This document shows positions 17,309 to 26,474 of a DNA stretch of 64,000 nucleotides, piece by piece. Within the stretch, counting starts at the first letter, position 1. Each line of letters begins with the position of its first letter. Under the pieces are notes generated by a model that ran no database searches, was not told the origin of the DNA, and saw nothing but the letters and a program-made list of their open reading frames with translations. The DNA is from Bacteroidota bacterium (GTDB lineage Bacteria > Bacteroidota > Bacteroidia > Flavobacteriales > Weeksellaceae), in NCBI GenBank assembly GCA_018902795.1, contig JAHIQD010000003.1, positions 62,001 to 126,000 of the forward strand, written 5' to 3'. The translations under genes were made by a program, and so were the position numbers.

Positions 17309-18532
17309 TTAACGGATCTCTTTTTTCCGGAAAACAAAATATACAATTACCGCACTGATCGCCATCAGTAAAAATCCGAGAAAAAACGGTGCGCCCGGAA
17401 ATTTAAACGGAGCAGCATCGTGCGTGAAATAATAAAAAATATTGGTCATTAAAGGCGGTCCCACAATCGCGGTCAAACTCACCAGACTTGCCAATGCTCC
17501 CTGTAATTCTCCCTGTTCATTTTTAGGAACCTGCGACGAAATAACCGACTGTAAAGCAGGACCGGCAATCCCGCCCAAACCATAAGGAACTAAAAATGCA
17601 AACATCATCCAGCTTTCACTGGCAAATGCAAATAAAATCATCCCCAATGCATACAGGGAAAGCCCGTAAAAAATACTTTTCTCATTACCCAGTTTTGGTT
17701 GGATGAAACGGATTAAATAACCCTGAACCAACGCCGCCATAAATCCGGAAACGCCAAGAGAAATACCGACTAAAGTTTCGGTCCATCCAAATTTATACAT
17801 GGTAAAGAAAGTCCAGTTGGTTTGCACGGCGTGACCTGCGATATAAACAAAAATAAGGGCTGCAATTAATCCTAAAATCTGTGGATATTTCCTGAGTTGC
17901 ATCAGGGAGCCGACAGGATTTGCGCGCCTCCAGTTGAATTTCCGGCGGTGTTCTTTATCAAGACTTTCGGGGAGAATAAACCAGCCATAAAGGAAATTCA
18001 CCAGACAAAGAACAGAAGCCGCATAAAAAGGAATTCTTGCTCCGTATTGTCCTAAAACACCACCGATTACCGGACCAATAATAAAACCTAACCCGAACGC
18101 TGCACCAATCATCCCAAAATTTTTGGATCGGTCTTCATCGGTGGAAATATCAGCAATGTAAGCACTTGCCGTAGTAATACTCGCGCCGGTAACTCCGGAA
18201 AAAAGTCTTCCGACAAACAGCCAGAAAATAGTCGGTGCAAGCGCCTGAATCATAAAATTGACTGAAAATCCCAACAGCGAAAAAAGAATAATCGGTCTTC
18301 GCCCGTACCTATCGCTTAAACCGCCTAAAACGGATGCAAACACAAACTGCATTCCGGCATAAGCAAAACTCAGCCAGCCTCCGTACTGAGAAGCTACACT
18401 GAGATCGGGATTATGAATAAGCTCCTGAATAAGCTTCGGTACCACAGGAATTACGATTCCCCATCCTGTAATATCGATGAGCAGCGTAATAAAAATGAAA
18501 CCAATGGCCGCGGATTTTTGATTTTTCTTCAT
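17309..18532 (-). CDS. MFS transporter, TCR/Tet-like drug:H+ antiporter family
   Basis: The 407-residue protein has 12 predicted membrane helices and the MFS motif A as GGLSDRYGRRPIILFS between helices 2 and 3; GPVIGGVLGQYGARIPFY matches antiporter motif C of the 12-helix drug exporters. Overall it resembles the TetA-like branch, with the opening helix FIFITLLIDITGWGIVIPVV. Chromosomal members in flavobacteria are usually of unknown substrate, and nothing here shows tetracycline resistance. Its TATCTTTG box at 18541-18548 lies 8 bp before the ATG. Confidence 0.88.
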   Translation of the reverse strand: MKKNQKSAAIGFIFITLLIDITGWGIVIPVVPKLIQELIHNPDLSVASQYGGWLSFAYAGMQFVFASVLGGLSDRYGRRPIILFSLLGFSVNFMIQALAPTIFWLFVGRLFSGVTGASITTASAYIADISTDEDRSKNFGMIGAAFGLGFIIGPVIGGVLGQYGARIPFYAASVLCLVNFLYGWFILPESLDKEHRRKFNWRRANPVGSLMQLRKYPQILGLIAALIFVYIAGHAVQTNWTFFTMYKFGWTETLVGISLGVSGFMAALVQGYLIRFIQPKLGNEKSIFYGLSLYALGMILFAFASESWMMFAFLVPYGLGGIAGPALQSVISSQVPKNEQGELQGALASLVSLTAIVGPPLMTNIFYYFTHDAAPFKFPGAPFFLGFLLMAISAVIVYFVFRKKEIR

Positions 18533-18540
18533 TGCGAATG

Positions 18541-18548
18541 CAAAGATA
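18541..18548 (-). promoter_or_regulatory. -7 promoter box of the MFS gene
   Basis: The minus strand reads TATCTTTG, 8 bp before the ATG. Confidence 0.55.
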
Positions 18549-18588
18549 GTTTTTGTATAAACATCAACTGAAAATTTTTATCAAAAAA

Positions 18589-18614
18589 AAATGTCCCTCT
18601 TTCGAAGGACATTT
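18589..18614 (-). terminator. Terminator of secDF
   Basis: On the minus strand AAATGTCC and GGACATTT form an 8-bp stem followed by a run of T. It lies 19 bp after the secDF stop codon. Confidence 0.8.
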
Positions 18615-18632
18615 ATATTAATTGAAAGGTGA

Positions 18633-21554
18633 TTATGCCTTTTTAGGCTTTTCAACTACTTCTTTATCTGTAGATGATCTTCCGTGAACTTCTTCTTCTT
18701 TCCCTTTACCTTTTAAGAAATCGTAAGCAATTGCCGACGCGATAAAGATGGATGAATAGGTACCGAAACCAATACCAATAAGCAAAGTAAACATAAACCC
18801 TCGTAAGTTATCGCCCCCAAAAATGAAGATAGCAAGAATTACAAGAATAGTGGTGAACGAGGTGTTAAACGTTCTACCTAAAGTACTTGAGATTGAATCA
18901 TCAAATAATCCCGCTAAAGTAAGGGCTTTTTTCTCTCTCAAATACTCCCGGATTCTGTCAAAGATAATTACGGTATCATTGATCGAATACCCCAGAACGG
19001 TAAGTATCGCTGCAATGAAATCCTGATTGATCTCCAGATTAAACGGCATGTATTTGTGAAGCAGTGAATAAGTTCCCAAAATAATAATCGCATCGTGCGC
19101 AAGACCTACAACAGCACCTAAAGAGAACTGCCATTTTCTGAACCTCAATAAGATATAAAGGAAAATTCCGCCTAAGGCTGCAATAACTGCAAGAGTTCCT
19201 CCGGTTTTAATATCATCCGCAACGGTAGGTCCAACTTTGGTTGAAGATACGATTCCAGCATGGTCTTTATCAGCAGATTTGAATTCCTGTAAAGTCATGT
19301 TAGCAGGAAGATTTGGTTTCAAACCTTCATATAGTTTCTGCTCAATTGTTTGGTCAGCCTTTAATGACTCATCATCGATAAGGTAATCGGTAGATATTTT
19401 CAGCTGATTATTGCTTCCGAAAGTTTTTGCCTCAACAGAAGAGTTTTTATTGTCTTCAGTTTTGAACATCTTTACCAATGTTTCTTCTACAGCGGTCTGG
19501 TCAACCGGTTTTTCGAATCTTACCACATAGTTTCTACCTCCTGTAAAATCAATACCATATTTAAAGCCATGATAAGAAATGGACAGGATACTCGCAACAG
19601 TAAGAACTGCAGAAATCACATAAGCATATTTTCTTTTCCCGATAAAATCAATCCAGATATTTCTGAAAAGATTTTTGGTAGGCGGCGTCCAAACAGAAAG
19701 TCCTTTTCCTTTGTTCAGCCTTGAGAAAATCATCACTCTTGAAAGCAGTACCGAAGTAAAGAAGGTCATCAGGATACCGATAATCAATGTTACGGCAAAG
19801 CCCTGAATAGGTCCTGTTCCGAAGATATACAATACTACCGCAGTAAGAATGGTTGTTAAGTGACCGTCGACAATCGCCGAAAGTGCATGTTTGAAACCGT
19901 CTTTATAGGCCTCAAGAATATTTTTACCGGCGAAGAGCTCTTCTTTGGTTCGTTCATAAATAATTACGTTCGTGTCCACCGCCATTGCCATGGAAAGTAC
20001 GATACCTGCGATACCAGGAAGTGTTAAAGTTGCATCCACCGAATCCATGATTCCGAAAATGTAGAAAAGGTTGATGATCATTGCGATTACCGCATAAACA
20101 CCGGCTCCGCCGTAATAGAAAATGATATATGCAATAATGACTAAGAATGCAATTCCGAATGAAAGCATCCCAGCGCTGATGGACTCTTTTCCTAATGACG
20201 GCCCTACAACATCTGCCTGAACGATTTTAGCACTTGCAGGAAGTTTACCCGCTCCTAAAACATCAACCAGATCCTGAGCTTCCTGTTGAGAGAAGTTTCC
20301 GGAAATCTGTGTTCTTCCGTTAGGAATTTCGTTCACTACGTTTGGTGCAGTATATACAACGTTATCTAGCGTAACAGCAACCGGTTTGTTGACGTTTTTC
20401 CCTGTTAGGGTTTTCCAGTCTTTCGATCCTTTAGAATCCATCTGCATGTCTACAACTACTCTTCCAAGTTCGTCATAGTTTACTCTTGCAGATTCTACAG
20501 CACCGTCAACCGGAGCTTTTTGGGTGATATTTCCACGGACTGCATACAGTACCAAACTGTTTTGGTCTGTTGCTTCCGGCTTGTAACCCCACATGAACTG
20601 GGTATATTTAATATTTGCCGGACGTATTTTTTTAGCAATTTCAGAATTCAGAACTTTATTAACAACAGCGGTATCCGAAAGTTTTACGTTTCCTACCCCA
20701 TTTGACCTCAATGAATTCAGCTGCATTAAGTTCACAAGGTTGGTATTTTTAGCAACTCCGATAGAATCGCCGTTTGCTGCAATTACTGCATTAAGCTGTT
20801 CTAAGTAAGGATAAATTTCCTGTACCTGCTGCACTTCCCAAAACTGGAGTTTTGCAGAAGTCTGAAGCATTTTCTTTACTCTGTCGATGTCTTTGATACC
20901 CGGCATTTCCACAGAAATTCTTCCTGTTCCCGGTACACGCTGAACGTTCGGCTGTGTAACACCCATCTTATCGATACGGGTTCTGATTACTTCATAAGCA
21001 GATCCTTCAGCAGCGCTGATTTTTCTTCTGATGATATTTTTAACTTCATCGTCCGATGAGTTGTATTTAATTTCTGACAGATTGGTATTTCCGAAGATTT
21101 CCGGATCTGCAAGTTTAAGGTTGGTGTTTTTTTCTTTGTTCACCAAATCGAACTGTAAAAAGAAATTCTCGATATAGGTTTTCGTAGAATTTTTCTGTGC
21201 CACATCCGTTCTGTTCAGTGCTTCCAAAAGTATTGGATTGGCAGAATAGTTGGTTAAATCGTTTACCAAATCTCTCTGGTTGATCTCAAGAAGTACATTG
21301 ATCCCTCCTTTCAAATCCAGACCCAGTTTCATTTCCTTCTCTTTCGCTCTGGAATAATAAAGTTTTGTAAAACCTAGATTCAGGGTGTCTTTAGAAAGTC
21401 TGGCCATTTCTTTCTGATACTTCTCCGGATTGTTTCCGGCAATCTCAGTAGCCTGCTTTTCAATTTTACCAGCATACCAAGTTGGTAACAATTCGTTAAG
21501 ACAAATAAGTCCCAGAATAACCGCAACCAGCGTAATAAGTCCTTTTCCTTGCAT
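18633..21554 (-). CDS. secDF: SecD-SecF fusion protein translocase subunit
   Basis: This 973-residue protein fuses SecD and SecF, as is normal in Bacteroidota. The SecD half has the N-terminal helix, the LGLDLKGGINVLLEI motif near residue 80, a large periplasmic region and five helices; the SecF half begins near residue 640 and has KYGIDFTGG and its own set of helices ending in a lysine-rich tail. SecDF uses the proton gradient to help pull exported proteins through SecYEG. Its promoter box is at 21589-21596 and a terminator follows. The gene is single. Confidence 0.97.
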   Translation of the reverse strand: MQGKGLITLVAVILGLICLNELLPTWYAGKIEKQATEIAGNNPEKYQKEMARLSKDTLNLGFTKLYYSRAKEKEMKLGLDLKGGINVLLEINQRDLVNDLTNYSANPILLEALNRTDVAQKNSTKTYIENFFLQFDLVNKEKNTNLKLADPEIFGNTNLSEIKYNSSDDEVKNIIRRKISAAEGSAYEVIRTRIDKMGVTQPNVQRVPGTGRISVEMPGIKDIDRVKKMLQTSAKLQFWEVQQVQEIYPYLEQLNAVIAANGDSIGVAKNTNLVNLMQLNSLRSNGVGNVKLSDTAVVNKVLNSEIAKKIRPANIKYTQFMWGYKPEATDQNSLVLYAVRGNITQKAPVDGAVESARVNYDELGRVVVDMQMDSKGSKDWKTLTGKNVNKPVAVTLDNVVYTAPNVVNEIPNGRTQISGNFSQQEAQDLVDVLGAGKLPASAKIVQADVVGPSLGKESISAGMLSFGIAFLVIIAYIIFYYGGAGVYAVIAMIINLFYIFGIMDSVDATLTLPGIAGIVLSMAMAVDTNVIIYERTKEELFAGKNILEAYKDGFKHALSAIVDGHLTTILTAVVLYIFGTGPIQGFAVTLIIGILMTFFTSVLLSRVMIFSRLNKGKGLSVWTPPTKNLFRNIWIDFIGKRKYAYVISAVLTVASILSISYHGFKYGIDFTGGRNYVVRFEKPVDQTAVEETLVKMFKTEDNKNSSVEAKTFGSNNQLKISTDYLIDDESLKADQTIEQKLYEGLKPNLPANMTLQEFKSADKDHAGIVSSTKVGPTVADDIKTGGTLAVIAALGGIFLYILLRFRKWQFSLGAVVGLAHDAIIILGTYSLLHKYMPFNLEINQDFIAAILTVLGYSINDTVIIFDRIREYLREKKALTLAGLFDDSISSTLGRTFNTSFTTILVILAIFIFGGDNLRGFMFTLLIGIGFGTYSSIFIASAIAYDFLKGKGKEEEVHGRSSTDKEVVEKPKKA

Positions 21555-21588
21555 TGTTAATAGTTTACAACATTAAAATTATAGTCGG

Positions 21589-21596
21589 CAAATATA
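21589..21596 (-). promoter_or_regulatory. -7 promoter box of secDF
   Basis: The minus strand reads TATATTTG, 34 bp before the secDF ATG. Confidence 0.55.
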
Positions 21597-21770
21597 ATGA
21601 TTTTCAGTAGAATTAAGAATTTTTTAACAAAAGAATTTGCTTTGAATTTTTTAGATATAAAAACAGGTAAAACACTGCTTAAAACACCGCAAATTCCCAA
21701 TATATCATAATTAATATTTAATTTTATGAAATTATTATTAACTTCACAAAACCTTAAAAACCAAATTCTT

Positions 21771-23126
21771 ATGAAAAAAATATTACTTTTAATAGGAACA
21801 TTTTCTGCCGTTTTATGCGCTGCGCAGAACATTACGCTCACTGAATTTGCCACAGGTTTAAGCAACACCGTAGAGATTGCAAATACAAATAGCAGGCTTT
21901 TTGTAGTGCAGCAGGATGGCCTGATTAAAATCGTTCAGCCCAACGGAACCGTCAATACTACCCCATTTCTGAACATCAGCACCAAAATAACTTTTAACGG
22001 AGAAAGAGGACTTCTTGGTTTGGCTTTTCATCCGCAATACGCGACTAACGGGTATTTCTTTGTGTATTATAACAACACTGCCGGAAATATTACCGTCGCA
22101 AGATATTCGGTGAGTACAGCAAATCCCAATGTCGCAGATCCTGCCTCTGAGAAAATATTGCTGAACATTACCAAACCTTTTGCCAACCATAACGGCGGCA
22201 GCATTCATTTCGCACCGGACGGCTATTTATGGATTTCTACCGGCGACGGCGGCAGTGCAGGCGATCCCAATAACAACGGCCAGAACAAAAACTCGCTGCT
22301 GGGGAAAATGCTGAGAATAGATGTGAATTCCACAGGACCATACAATATTCCGCCGGATAATCCTTTTGTGGGCGTTGACGGAGCGGATGAAATATGGGCT
22401 TACGGACTGAGAAACGCATGGAAGTTTTCTTTTGATTTAACCGCAGGCAATGCGATGATTGCAGATGTAGGACAGAATCAGATCGAAGAAATCAACAGAA
22501 TGCCGATAACACAGCCGGGAATCAATTACGGATGGCGCTGCTACGAAGGCAACAGCGAATATAATATTGCTGGATGCGCAAGTGCAGCGACCATGACTTT
22601 TCCGGTTGCGGTATATAACCACACCGGCGGAAAATGCTCGATAACAGGAGGCTACGTTTACCGCGGCACCGCCTATCCTGCATTGGCAGGTAAATATATT
22701 TTCGCAGATTACTGTTCGACACAGATTGGAATGATGAGTCCCGATAATTCAATTGTCTGGACTACCGCATTTACCGGGAATAATTTTGCGACATTCGGAG
22801 AAGACTCAGCCAAAGAACTGTATGTGGCCGCCGTGAATAACGGAAAACTTTTTAAAGTAAGCACCACCACTTTAGCAACCGGGGAAAACGCAAGTAATGC
22901 ATTTAGAATTTATCCGAATCCGGCCTCCCACAAGGTTTTTGTTGATGGTTTGAAAACCAAAAACAATCTGGCAGAGATCAATAATGCTGAAGGACGAAAA
23001 GTTTTGGAAGCCAAGGTCAGCGATGATCAAAGTATTGATGTTTCGGTATTAAAACCGGGCGTTTATTTCATTACCATTTCCTCTGATCATCTTAAAATTT
23101 ATTCTCAGAAACTGGTAATTAAATAA
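21771..23126 (+). CDS. Secreted PQQ-type sugar dehydrogenase with T9SS sorting domain
   Basis: From the ATG at 21771 the protein has 451 residues and opens with a clean signal peptide (MKKILLLIGTFSAVLCAAQ); the in-frame ATG at 21726 would put 15 polar residues in front and is rejected. The body is a six-bladed beta-propeller of the glucose/sorbosone dehydrogenase family, with GERGLLGLAFHPQY, FANHNGGSIHFAPDGYLW and GDGGSAGDP. The last 75 residues (from FRIYPNPASHKVFVDG) are a type A T9SS sorting domain, so the enzyme is secreted or displayed on the surface. PQQ dependence is inferred from the family. A bidirectional terminator separates it from hemN. Confidence 0.9.
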   Translation: MKKILLLIGTFSAVLCAAQNITLTEFATGLSNTVEIANTNSRLFVVQQDGLIKIVQPNGTVNTTPFLNISTKITFNGERGLLGLAFHPQYATNGYFFVYYNNTAGNITVARYSVSTANPNVADPASEKILLNITKPFANHNGGSIHFAPDGYLWISTGDGGSAGDPNNNGQNKNSLLGKMLRIDVNSTGPYNIPPDNPFVGVDGADEIWAYGLRNAWKFSFDLTAGNAMIADVGQNQIEEINRMPITQPGINYGWRCYEGNSEYNIAGCASAATMTFPVAVYNHTGGKCSITGGYVYRGTAYPALAGKYIFADYCSTQIGMMSPDNSIVWTTAFTGNNFATFGEDSAKELYVAAVNNGKLFKVSTTTLATGENASNAFRIYPNPASHKVFVDGLKTKNNLAEINNAEGRKVLEAKVSDDQSIDVSVLKPGVYFITISSDHLKIYSQKLVIK

Positions 23127-23127
23127 C

Positions 23128-23154
23128 AAAAAGCGGTTTTAAAAACCGCTTTTT
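23128..23154. terminator. Bidirectional terminator between the sugar dehydrogenase and hemN
   Basis: AAAAAGCGGTTT and AAACCGCTTTTT pair, with A-runs and T-runs on both sides. It serves both convergent genes. Confidence 0.85.
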
Positions 23155-23156
23155 GT

Positions 23157-24518
23157 TTATATCGTCATTGAAAAAATTCTGGTCTCTGGTTTGTTGCGCA
23201 TCATTCGCAAATCGAAAGTCATGGCAACGTTTCTGGTAAAAGCACGTCCTTTATCGGTGATTCTTATGGAATTCTCAGAGATGGCTACCAAACCGTCGGC
23301 TTCCATTTCCTTCAGGGCATCCAGGGCATTTTCAAGTTCCGGGAAAGAAGTCTGCAGATCCCAGGATGTTTCAAGTCGGCACATCAGATTCAGGATATGT
23401 TTTCTGATCACTAAATCCTCACCGTTCAGAATATGTCCGTGGAAAACAGGGATCTTACCTTCTTCCACCCTTTTCTGATAACCTTCTACTGTTTTTTCGT
23501 TCTGGGCAAACGCATACCATGAATCTGAAATTGCGCTCATTCCCAAACCGATCATCAGCTGGGTTTTGCTGGAGGAATATCCCATAAAATTACGGTGAAT
23601 ATCTCCCGAAACCATCGACTGATAAAGATTGTCATGCTCCAATGCGAAATGATCCATTCCCACTTCAATGTATCCTAATTCTTCGAGTAGTTTCTTTCCG
23701 TTTTCGTAGAGTTTGCGTTTTTCTTCACCGCTTGGCAAATCGTTTTCATCAAAACCTCTTTGTCCAACGCCTTTAATCCACGGAACGTGGGCGTATGAAT
23801 AAAATGCCAGACGGTCCGGCTTCAGTTCTAGAGTCTTGCGTATCGTGTATTCCTGTTTTTCCCAGGTATGAAAAGGAAGACCGAAAACCAAATCATGGGA
23901 AACTCCTTTGTAGCCAATTTCTCTGGCCCAGTTGGTCACTTTTTCTACATTTTCGAAAGGCTGAATGCGGTTGATCGCTTTCTGAACCTGCGGATCATAA
24001 TCCTGCACTCCGAAACTGCATCTTCTGAATCCTAAATCATATAAAGTCTGCAGATGTTCGCGGGTTGTGTTATTGGGATGACCTTCAAAAGAAAACTCAG
24101 GATTTTCAGCGATGTCTGCTTTGGCAAAAATTCCTTCCAGCAAAGTCTTAAGATTTGCAGGCGAGAAAAAAGTAGGAGTTCCGCCGCCTAAGTGAAGTTC
24201 TTTGATTTTTGGTTTTTTGCCAAACAGTTGTAAATACAGATCCCATTCTTTCAGAACACTTTCCAGATAAGGCGTTTCTACGGAATGCTGTTTCGTTATC
24301 CGTTTATGACATGCGCAGAATGTACACAGCTGCTCGCAAAACGGAAGGTGAATATAAATGGAAATTCCTTCGGCGTCGTTACTTTCATTGAACGATCTGA
24401 TGACCGACTGCTGCCATAAATCTGCCGTAAAGGAATTCTCGTCCCAAAACGGAACCGTTGGATATGAAGTGTAACGCGGACCGGGAATATTATATTTGTC
24501 GATGAGTGAATTATTCAT
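23157..24518 (-). CDS. hemN: Oxygen-independent coproporphyrinogen III oxidase
   Basis: The 453-residue radical SAM enzyme has the HemN motif IHLPFCEQLCTFCAC with cysteines at about residues 61, 65, 68 and 70 (CX3CX2CXC), then ELHLGGGTPTFFS and FSFEGHPNNT. It is full length for HemN rather than the shorter HemW type, and the extra cysteine and N-terminal IPGPRYTSYPTVPFW segment are typical of true HemN. It decarboxylates coproporphyrinogen III to protoporphyrinogen IX when oxygen is low. A TATTTTTG box lies 4 bp before the ATG. Confidence 0.95.
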   Translation of the reverse strand: MNNSLIDKYNIPGPRYTSYPTVPFWDENSFTADLWQQSVIRSFNESNDAEGISIYIHLPFCEQLCTFCACHKRITKQHSVETPYLESVLKEWDLYLQLFGKKPKIKELHLGGGTPTFFSPANLKTLLEGIFAKADIAENPEFSFEGHPNNTTREHLQTLYDLGFRRCSFGVQDYDPQVQKAINRIQPFENVEKVTNWAREIGYKGVSHDLVFGLPFHTWEKQEYTIRKTLELKPDRLAFYSYAHVPWIKGVGQRGFDENDLPSGEEKRKLYENGKKLLEELGYIEVGMDHFALEHDNLYQSMVSGDIHRNFMGYSSSKTQLMIGLGMSAISDSWYAFAQNEKTVEGYQKRVEEGKIPVFHGHILNGEDLVIRKHILNLMCRLETSWDLQTSFPELENALDALKEMEADGLVAISENSIRITDKGRAFTRNVAMTFDLRMMRNKPETRIFSMTI

Positions 24519-24522
24519 CCGG

Positions 24523-24530
24523 CAAAAATA
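24523..24530 (-). promoter_or_regulatory. -7 promoter box of hemN
   Basis: The minus strand reads TATTTTTG, 4 bp before the ATG, predicting a leaderless mRNA. Confidence 0.5.
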
Positions 24531-24702
24531 AGAAATTTATTTCCTACGGGTGAGTGATAAATGTCAAGTTGGGACAGCCAGGAAAATCTTTTTCGTTACG
24601 CCAAATTTGTCTTTAGAATAAACTTTGTGGGAAAGGGAAATCATGTTATGCAGCGAAGAAAAACCACAGAAACCACTTCCAAAGGCCACCAAAACGCCAC
24701 AA

Positions 24703-24728
24703 CAAAGCAGTCCTGAAAAACTGCTTTG
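24703..24728. other. Hairpin downstream of the NTF2-like gene
   Basis: CAAAGCAGT and ACTGCTTTG form a 9-bp stem with an 8-nt loop. There is no T-run on either side, so it is a weak terminator candidate. The rest of 24531-24743 shows nothing recognisable. Confidence 0.35.
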
Positions 24729-24743
24729 CATCTCTAAATTCGA

Positions 24744-25202
24744 TTAATTGTTTACGCAAACATTATTAGCATGTCTGACAAATAATTGCCACTTATTATT
24801 CTTATTTTTCATCCAAATGTTAGTGTATCTTCTTTGTAATTTTTTACCCGCGTTCGGAGCCCCTTTAGCAGGGATGACTATTTCACTTCCCATTACGACA
24901 ACTATATCATTATAAAAGAGAAATGTTTCGGGTGTTCTTTTGAATTCTGTATAACGTATAATTCCCTTTTTAATTAGATCTAGCAACTCTTTTTTCTCTT
25001 TCACCACTCTATTTGTTGGATGATTTACAGTTACATCGTCATTCAATAAGCTATCGAGCGCCACAGCATTTCCTTCAAAAATAGCTTTGGCATGCGCAAG
25101 GTCAAGTTTTCTGATTTTCTCTTTCAAATCTGAATTCTCTATAACGTTTTGAGAATAAATTTGAAATGGAATTAAAACGATAAGGAGCATTAAGTATTTC
25201 AT
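24744..25202 (-). CDS. Exported NTF2-like (DUF4440/SnoaL-type) protein
   Basis: The 152-residue protein begins with a signal peptide (MKYLMLLIVLIPFQIYSQ) and continues with an NTF2-like cone fold: an N-terminal helix with LDLAHAKAIFEGNAVALDSL, then DDVTVNHPTNRVVKEKKELL, and a beta sheet ending in YTNIWMKNKNNKWQLFVRHAN. This is the DUF4440 pattern. Members bind small ligands or act as enzymes, but none is assigned for this type. It sits at one edge of the accessory stretch between hemN and 28 kb. It is not flanked by the cassette-type repeats seen further on. Confidence 0.8.
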   Translation of the reverse strand: MKYLMLLIVLIPFQIYSQNVIENSDLKEKIRKLDLAHAKAIFEGNAVALDSLLNDDVTVNHPTNRVVKEKKELLDLIKKGIIRYTEFKRTPETFLFYNDIVVVMGSEIVIPAKGAPNAGKKLQRRYTNIWMKNKNNKWQLFVRHANNVCVNN

Positions 25203-25409
25203 AAAATGTAAATTTTAATATTTCTAAAATTACGACTTATTGGGATACGACGTTCTTCTCGCAAGCCTCTGACTACCGTTAAATTTATCCGTTGATAATC
25301 AAGTAGTTATGTGTTTTATTTTTTGACTATTTGACTATTTGACTATCCAAAATAGTAAAAATCTCTTCATTAGCGGCTAAAAACAACTCCGTTTTCAAGT
25401 CGGGGAATT
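25203..25409. other. Non-coding stretch with a triple 8-bp tandem repeat
   Basis: No gene is seen. TTGACTAT is repeated three times in tandem at 25323-25346. ATTAGCGGC at 25367-25375 is the exact inverse complement of GCCGCTAAT in the neighbouring attC-like element at 25537-25545. Confidence 0.6.
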
Positions 25410-25565
25410 GCAGATAACGTTTCGGGGTTTGCCGAAAGCAAGGGATTTTTAGACAAAAGTTCAATCGAAATACTACTGTTGAACCTATATAACAAAAAGA
25501 ACAACTAGCGAAAATCTTTATGATGTAAACTTCAACGCCGCTAATAGAAATAGCGTGTTATCTGC
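25410..25565 (-). repeat. attC-like element following the 251-residue membrane protein gene
   Basis: The 156-bp element begins on the minus strand with GCAGATAAC, 5 bp after the gene's stop codon, and ends with the exact complement GTTATCTGC. Its inner part contains a 64-bp core (25489-25552) shared at 61 of 64 positions with 26392-26455. Outer complementary ends plus a shared variable-length interior resemble an integron attC site, although the ends do not match the GTTRRRY consensus exactly. Confidence 0.6.
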
Positions 25566-25570
25566 TGGAC

Positions 25571-26326
25571 TTATTTCTCAACGTTACTTTCTTCAACAAC
25601 CATTTCAGTAATTCCATTTTGATTTATTCTTGGTCCGTATTCAATTTTGCTGATTATACAATTTTTAATAACTAAATTATATTGAAAATCCTCCATTAAG
25701 GCACTTGTAGAGAAATTACAATTAGTATTGTTAAAATATCCTGGAAGTGCTTTTTGTAAATCTTTGAAATTATCTCCTTTTTTAAATTTAGGTAAAGTGC
25801 TTTTCAAAATTTCCTTCTGAGTATCTTTTGGAACTAAATTAAACGCAAAAGCTGGAAATAACTTTGGCAATACAAAAATGTATATTGAAAATATTAAAAT
25901 TGGTATTGAAAAAAGTATAGCAAAGGATTTAAAATTTATTATCTTTTTGGTAACCGTCAATTTATAAAAAGTAAATCCAAAAGTTAGTCCATAAATAAAA
26001 GCGTCTAAAAATACTCCGATGAATGCGGAATTGAGAAATAACCAACCTATTAAAATTATAAACCCAATTAAAGAGTAGAATGCAAAGCAAAACGAAAAAG
26101 TATATAAATTTGATTCAATACATAATTTTTCGATTCTTCGTTTTGGAATTAATACAAATATTAAATAGAATATTGTAAGGAAAATTCCTGCCCAAAAAAT
26201 TATTACACCTGCATCCCCACCTGAAGCACTTCCATAAACACTTATTGACCATACAATATGAGTGATAATTAAGGTAATAAATCCGAAAAAATGTGCTATT
26301 AATGTTCTCTGAACGTAATTTTTCAT
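25571..26326 (-). CDS. Hypothetical multi-pass membrane protein in cassette-like unit
   Basis: I choose the ATG at 26326, giving 251 residues starting MKNYVQRTLIAHFFGF; the open frame extends upstream to 26407, but only through the repeat element. About five hydrophobic helices fill residues 8-165, followed by a soluble C-terminal domain with KDTQKEILKSTLPKFKKGDNF and an acidic end. I do not recognise the family. The start codon is 7 bp from TTATCTGC, the presumed cassette end, and the stop codon is 5 bp before the complementary GCAGATAAC. Such tight packing of one promoterless gene between repeats is cassette-like. Confidence 0.75.
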   Translation of the reverse strand: MKNYVQRTLIAHFFGFITLIITHIVWSISVYGSASGGDAGVIIFWAGIFLTIFYLIFVLIPKRRIEKLCIESNLYTFSFCFAFYSLIGFIILIGWLFLNSAFIGVFLDAFIYGLTFGFTFYKLTVTKKIINFKSFAILFSIPILIFSIYIFVLPKLFPAFAFNLVPKDTQKEILKSTLPKFKKGDNFKDLQKALPGYFNNTNCNFSTSALMEDFQYNLVIKNCIISKIEYGPRINQNGITEMVVEESNVEK

Positions 26327-26332
26327 AGTCTT

Positions 26333-26469
26333 GCAGATAAAGTTCGGGCATTTCTGTTTGGCGGGGATTCTTATAACTAGTCTTTGTAAATATAACAAAA
26401 TGAACAATTAGCGAAAATCTTTATGATGTAAACTTCAACCCCGCTAATAGAAATACACTGTGTTGTAGC
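26333..26469 (-). repeat. attC-like element following the 127-residue membrane protein gene
   Basis: The 137-bp element begins on the minus strand with GCTACAAC, 5 bp after the gene's stop codon, and ends at TTATCTGC just before the next gene's start. It shares the 64-bp core with the other copy. Inside the core ATTAGCG (26407-26413) and CGCTAAT (26442-26448) are perfectly complementary. Its partner GTTGTAGC is found at the head of its own gene (26876-26883). Confidence 0.6.
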
Positions 26470-26474
26470 ACGTT

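Noticed and set aside
17309..18532. Tetracycline resistance gene
   Set aside because: The protein is of the TetA-like branch, but it is chromosomal, has no adjacent TetR-type regulator and nothing shows the substrate.
21557..21868. A 103-codon open frame on the minus strand in front of secDF
   Set aside because: It overlaps the secDF promoter and the signal-peptide region of the sugar dehydrogenase gene, and its sequence shows no domain.
24703..24728. A firm terminator after the NTF2-like gene
   Set aside because: The stem is good, but neither strand has a T-run after it.
25323..25346. Short tandem repeats as a CRISPR array
   Set aside because: The units are 8 bp without spacers, and no cas gene is present anywhere in the window.
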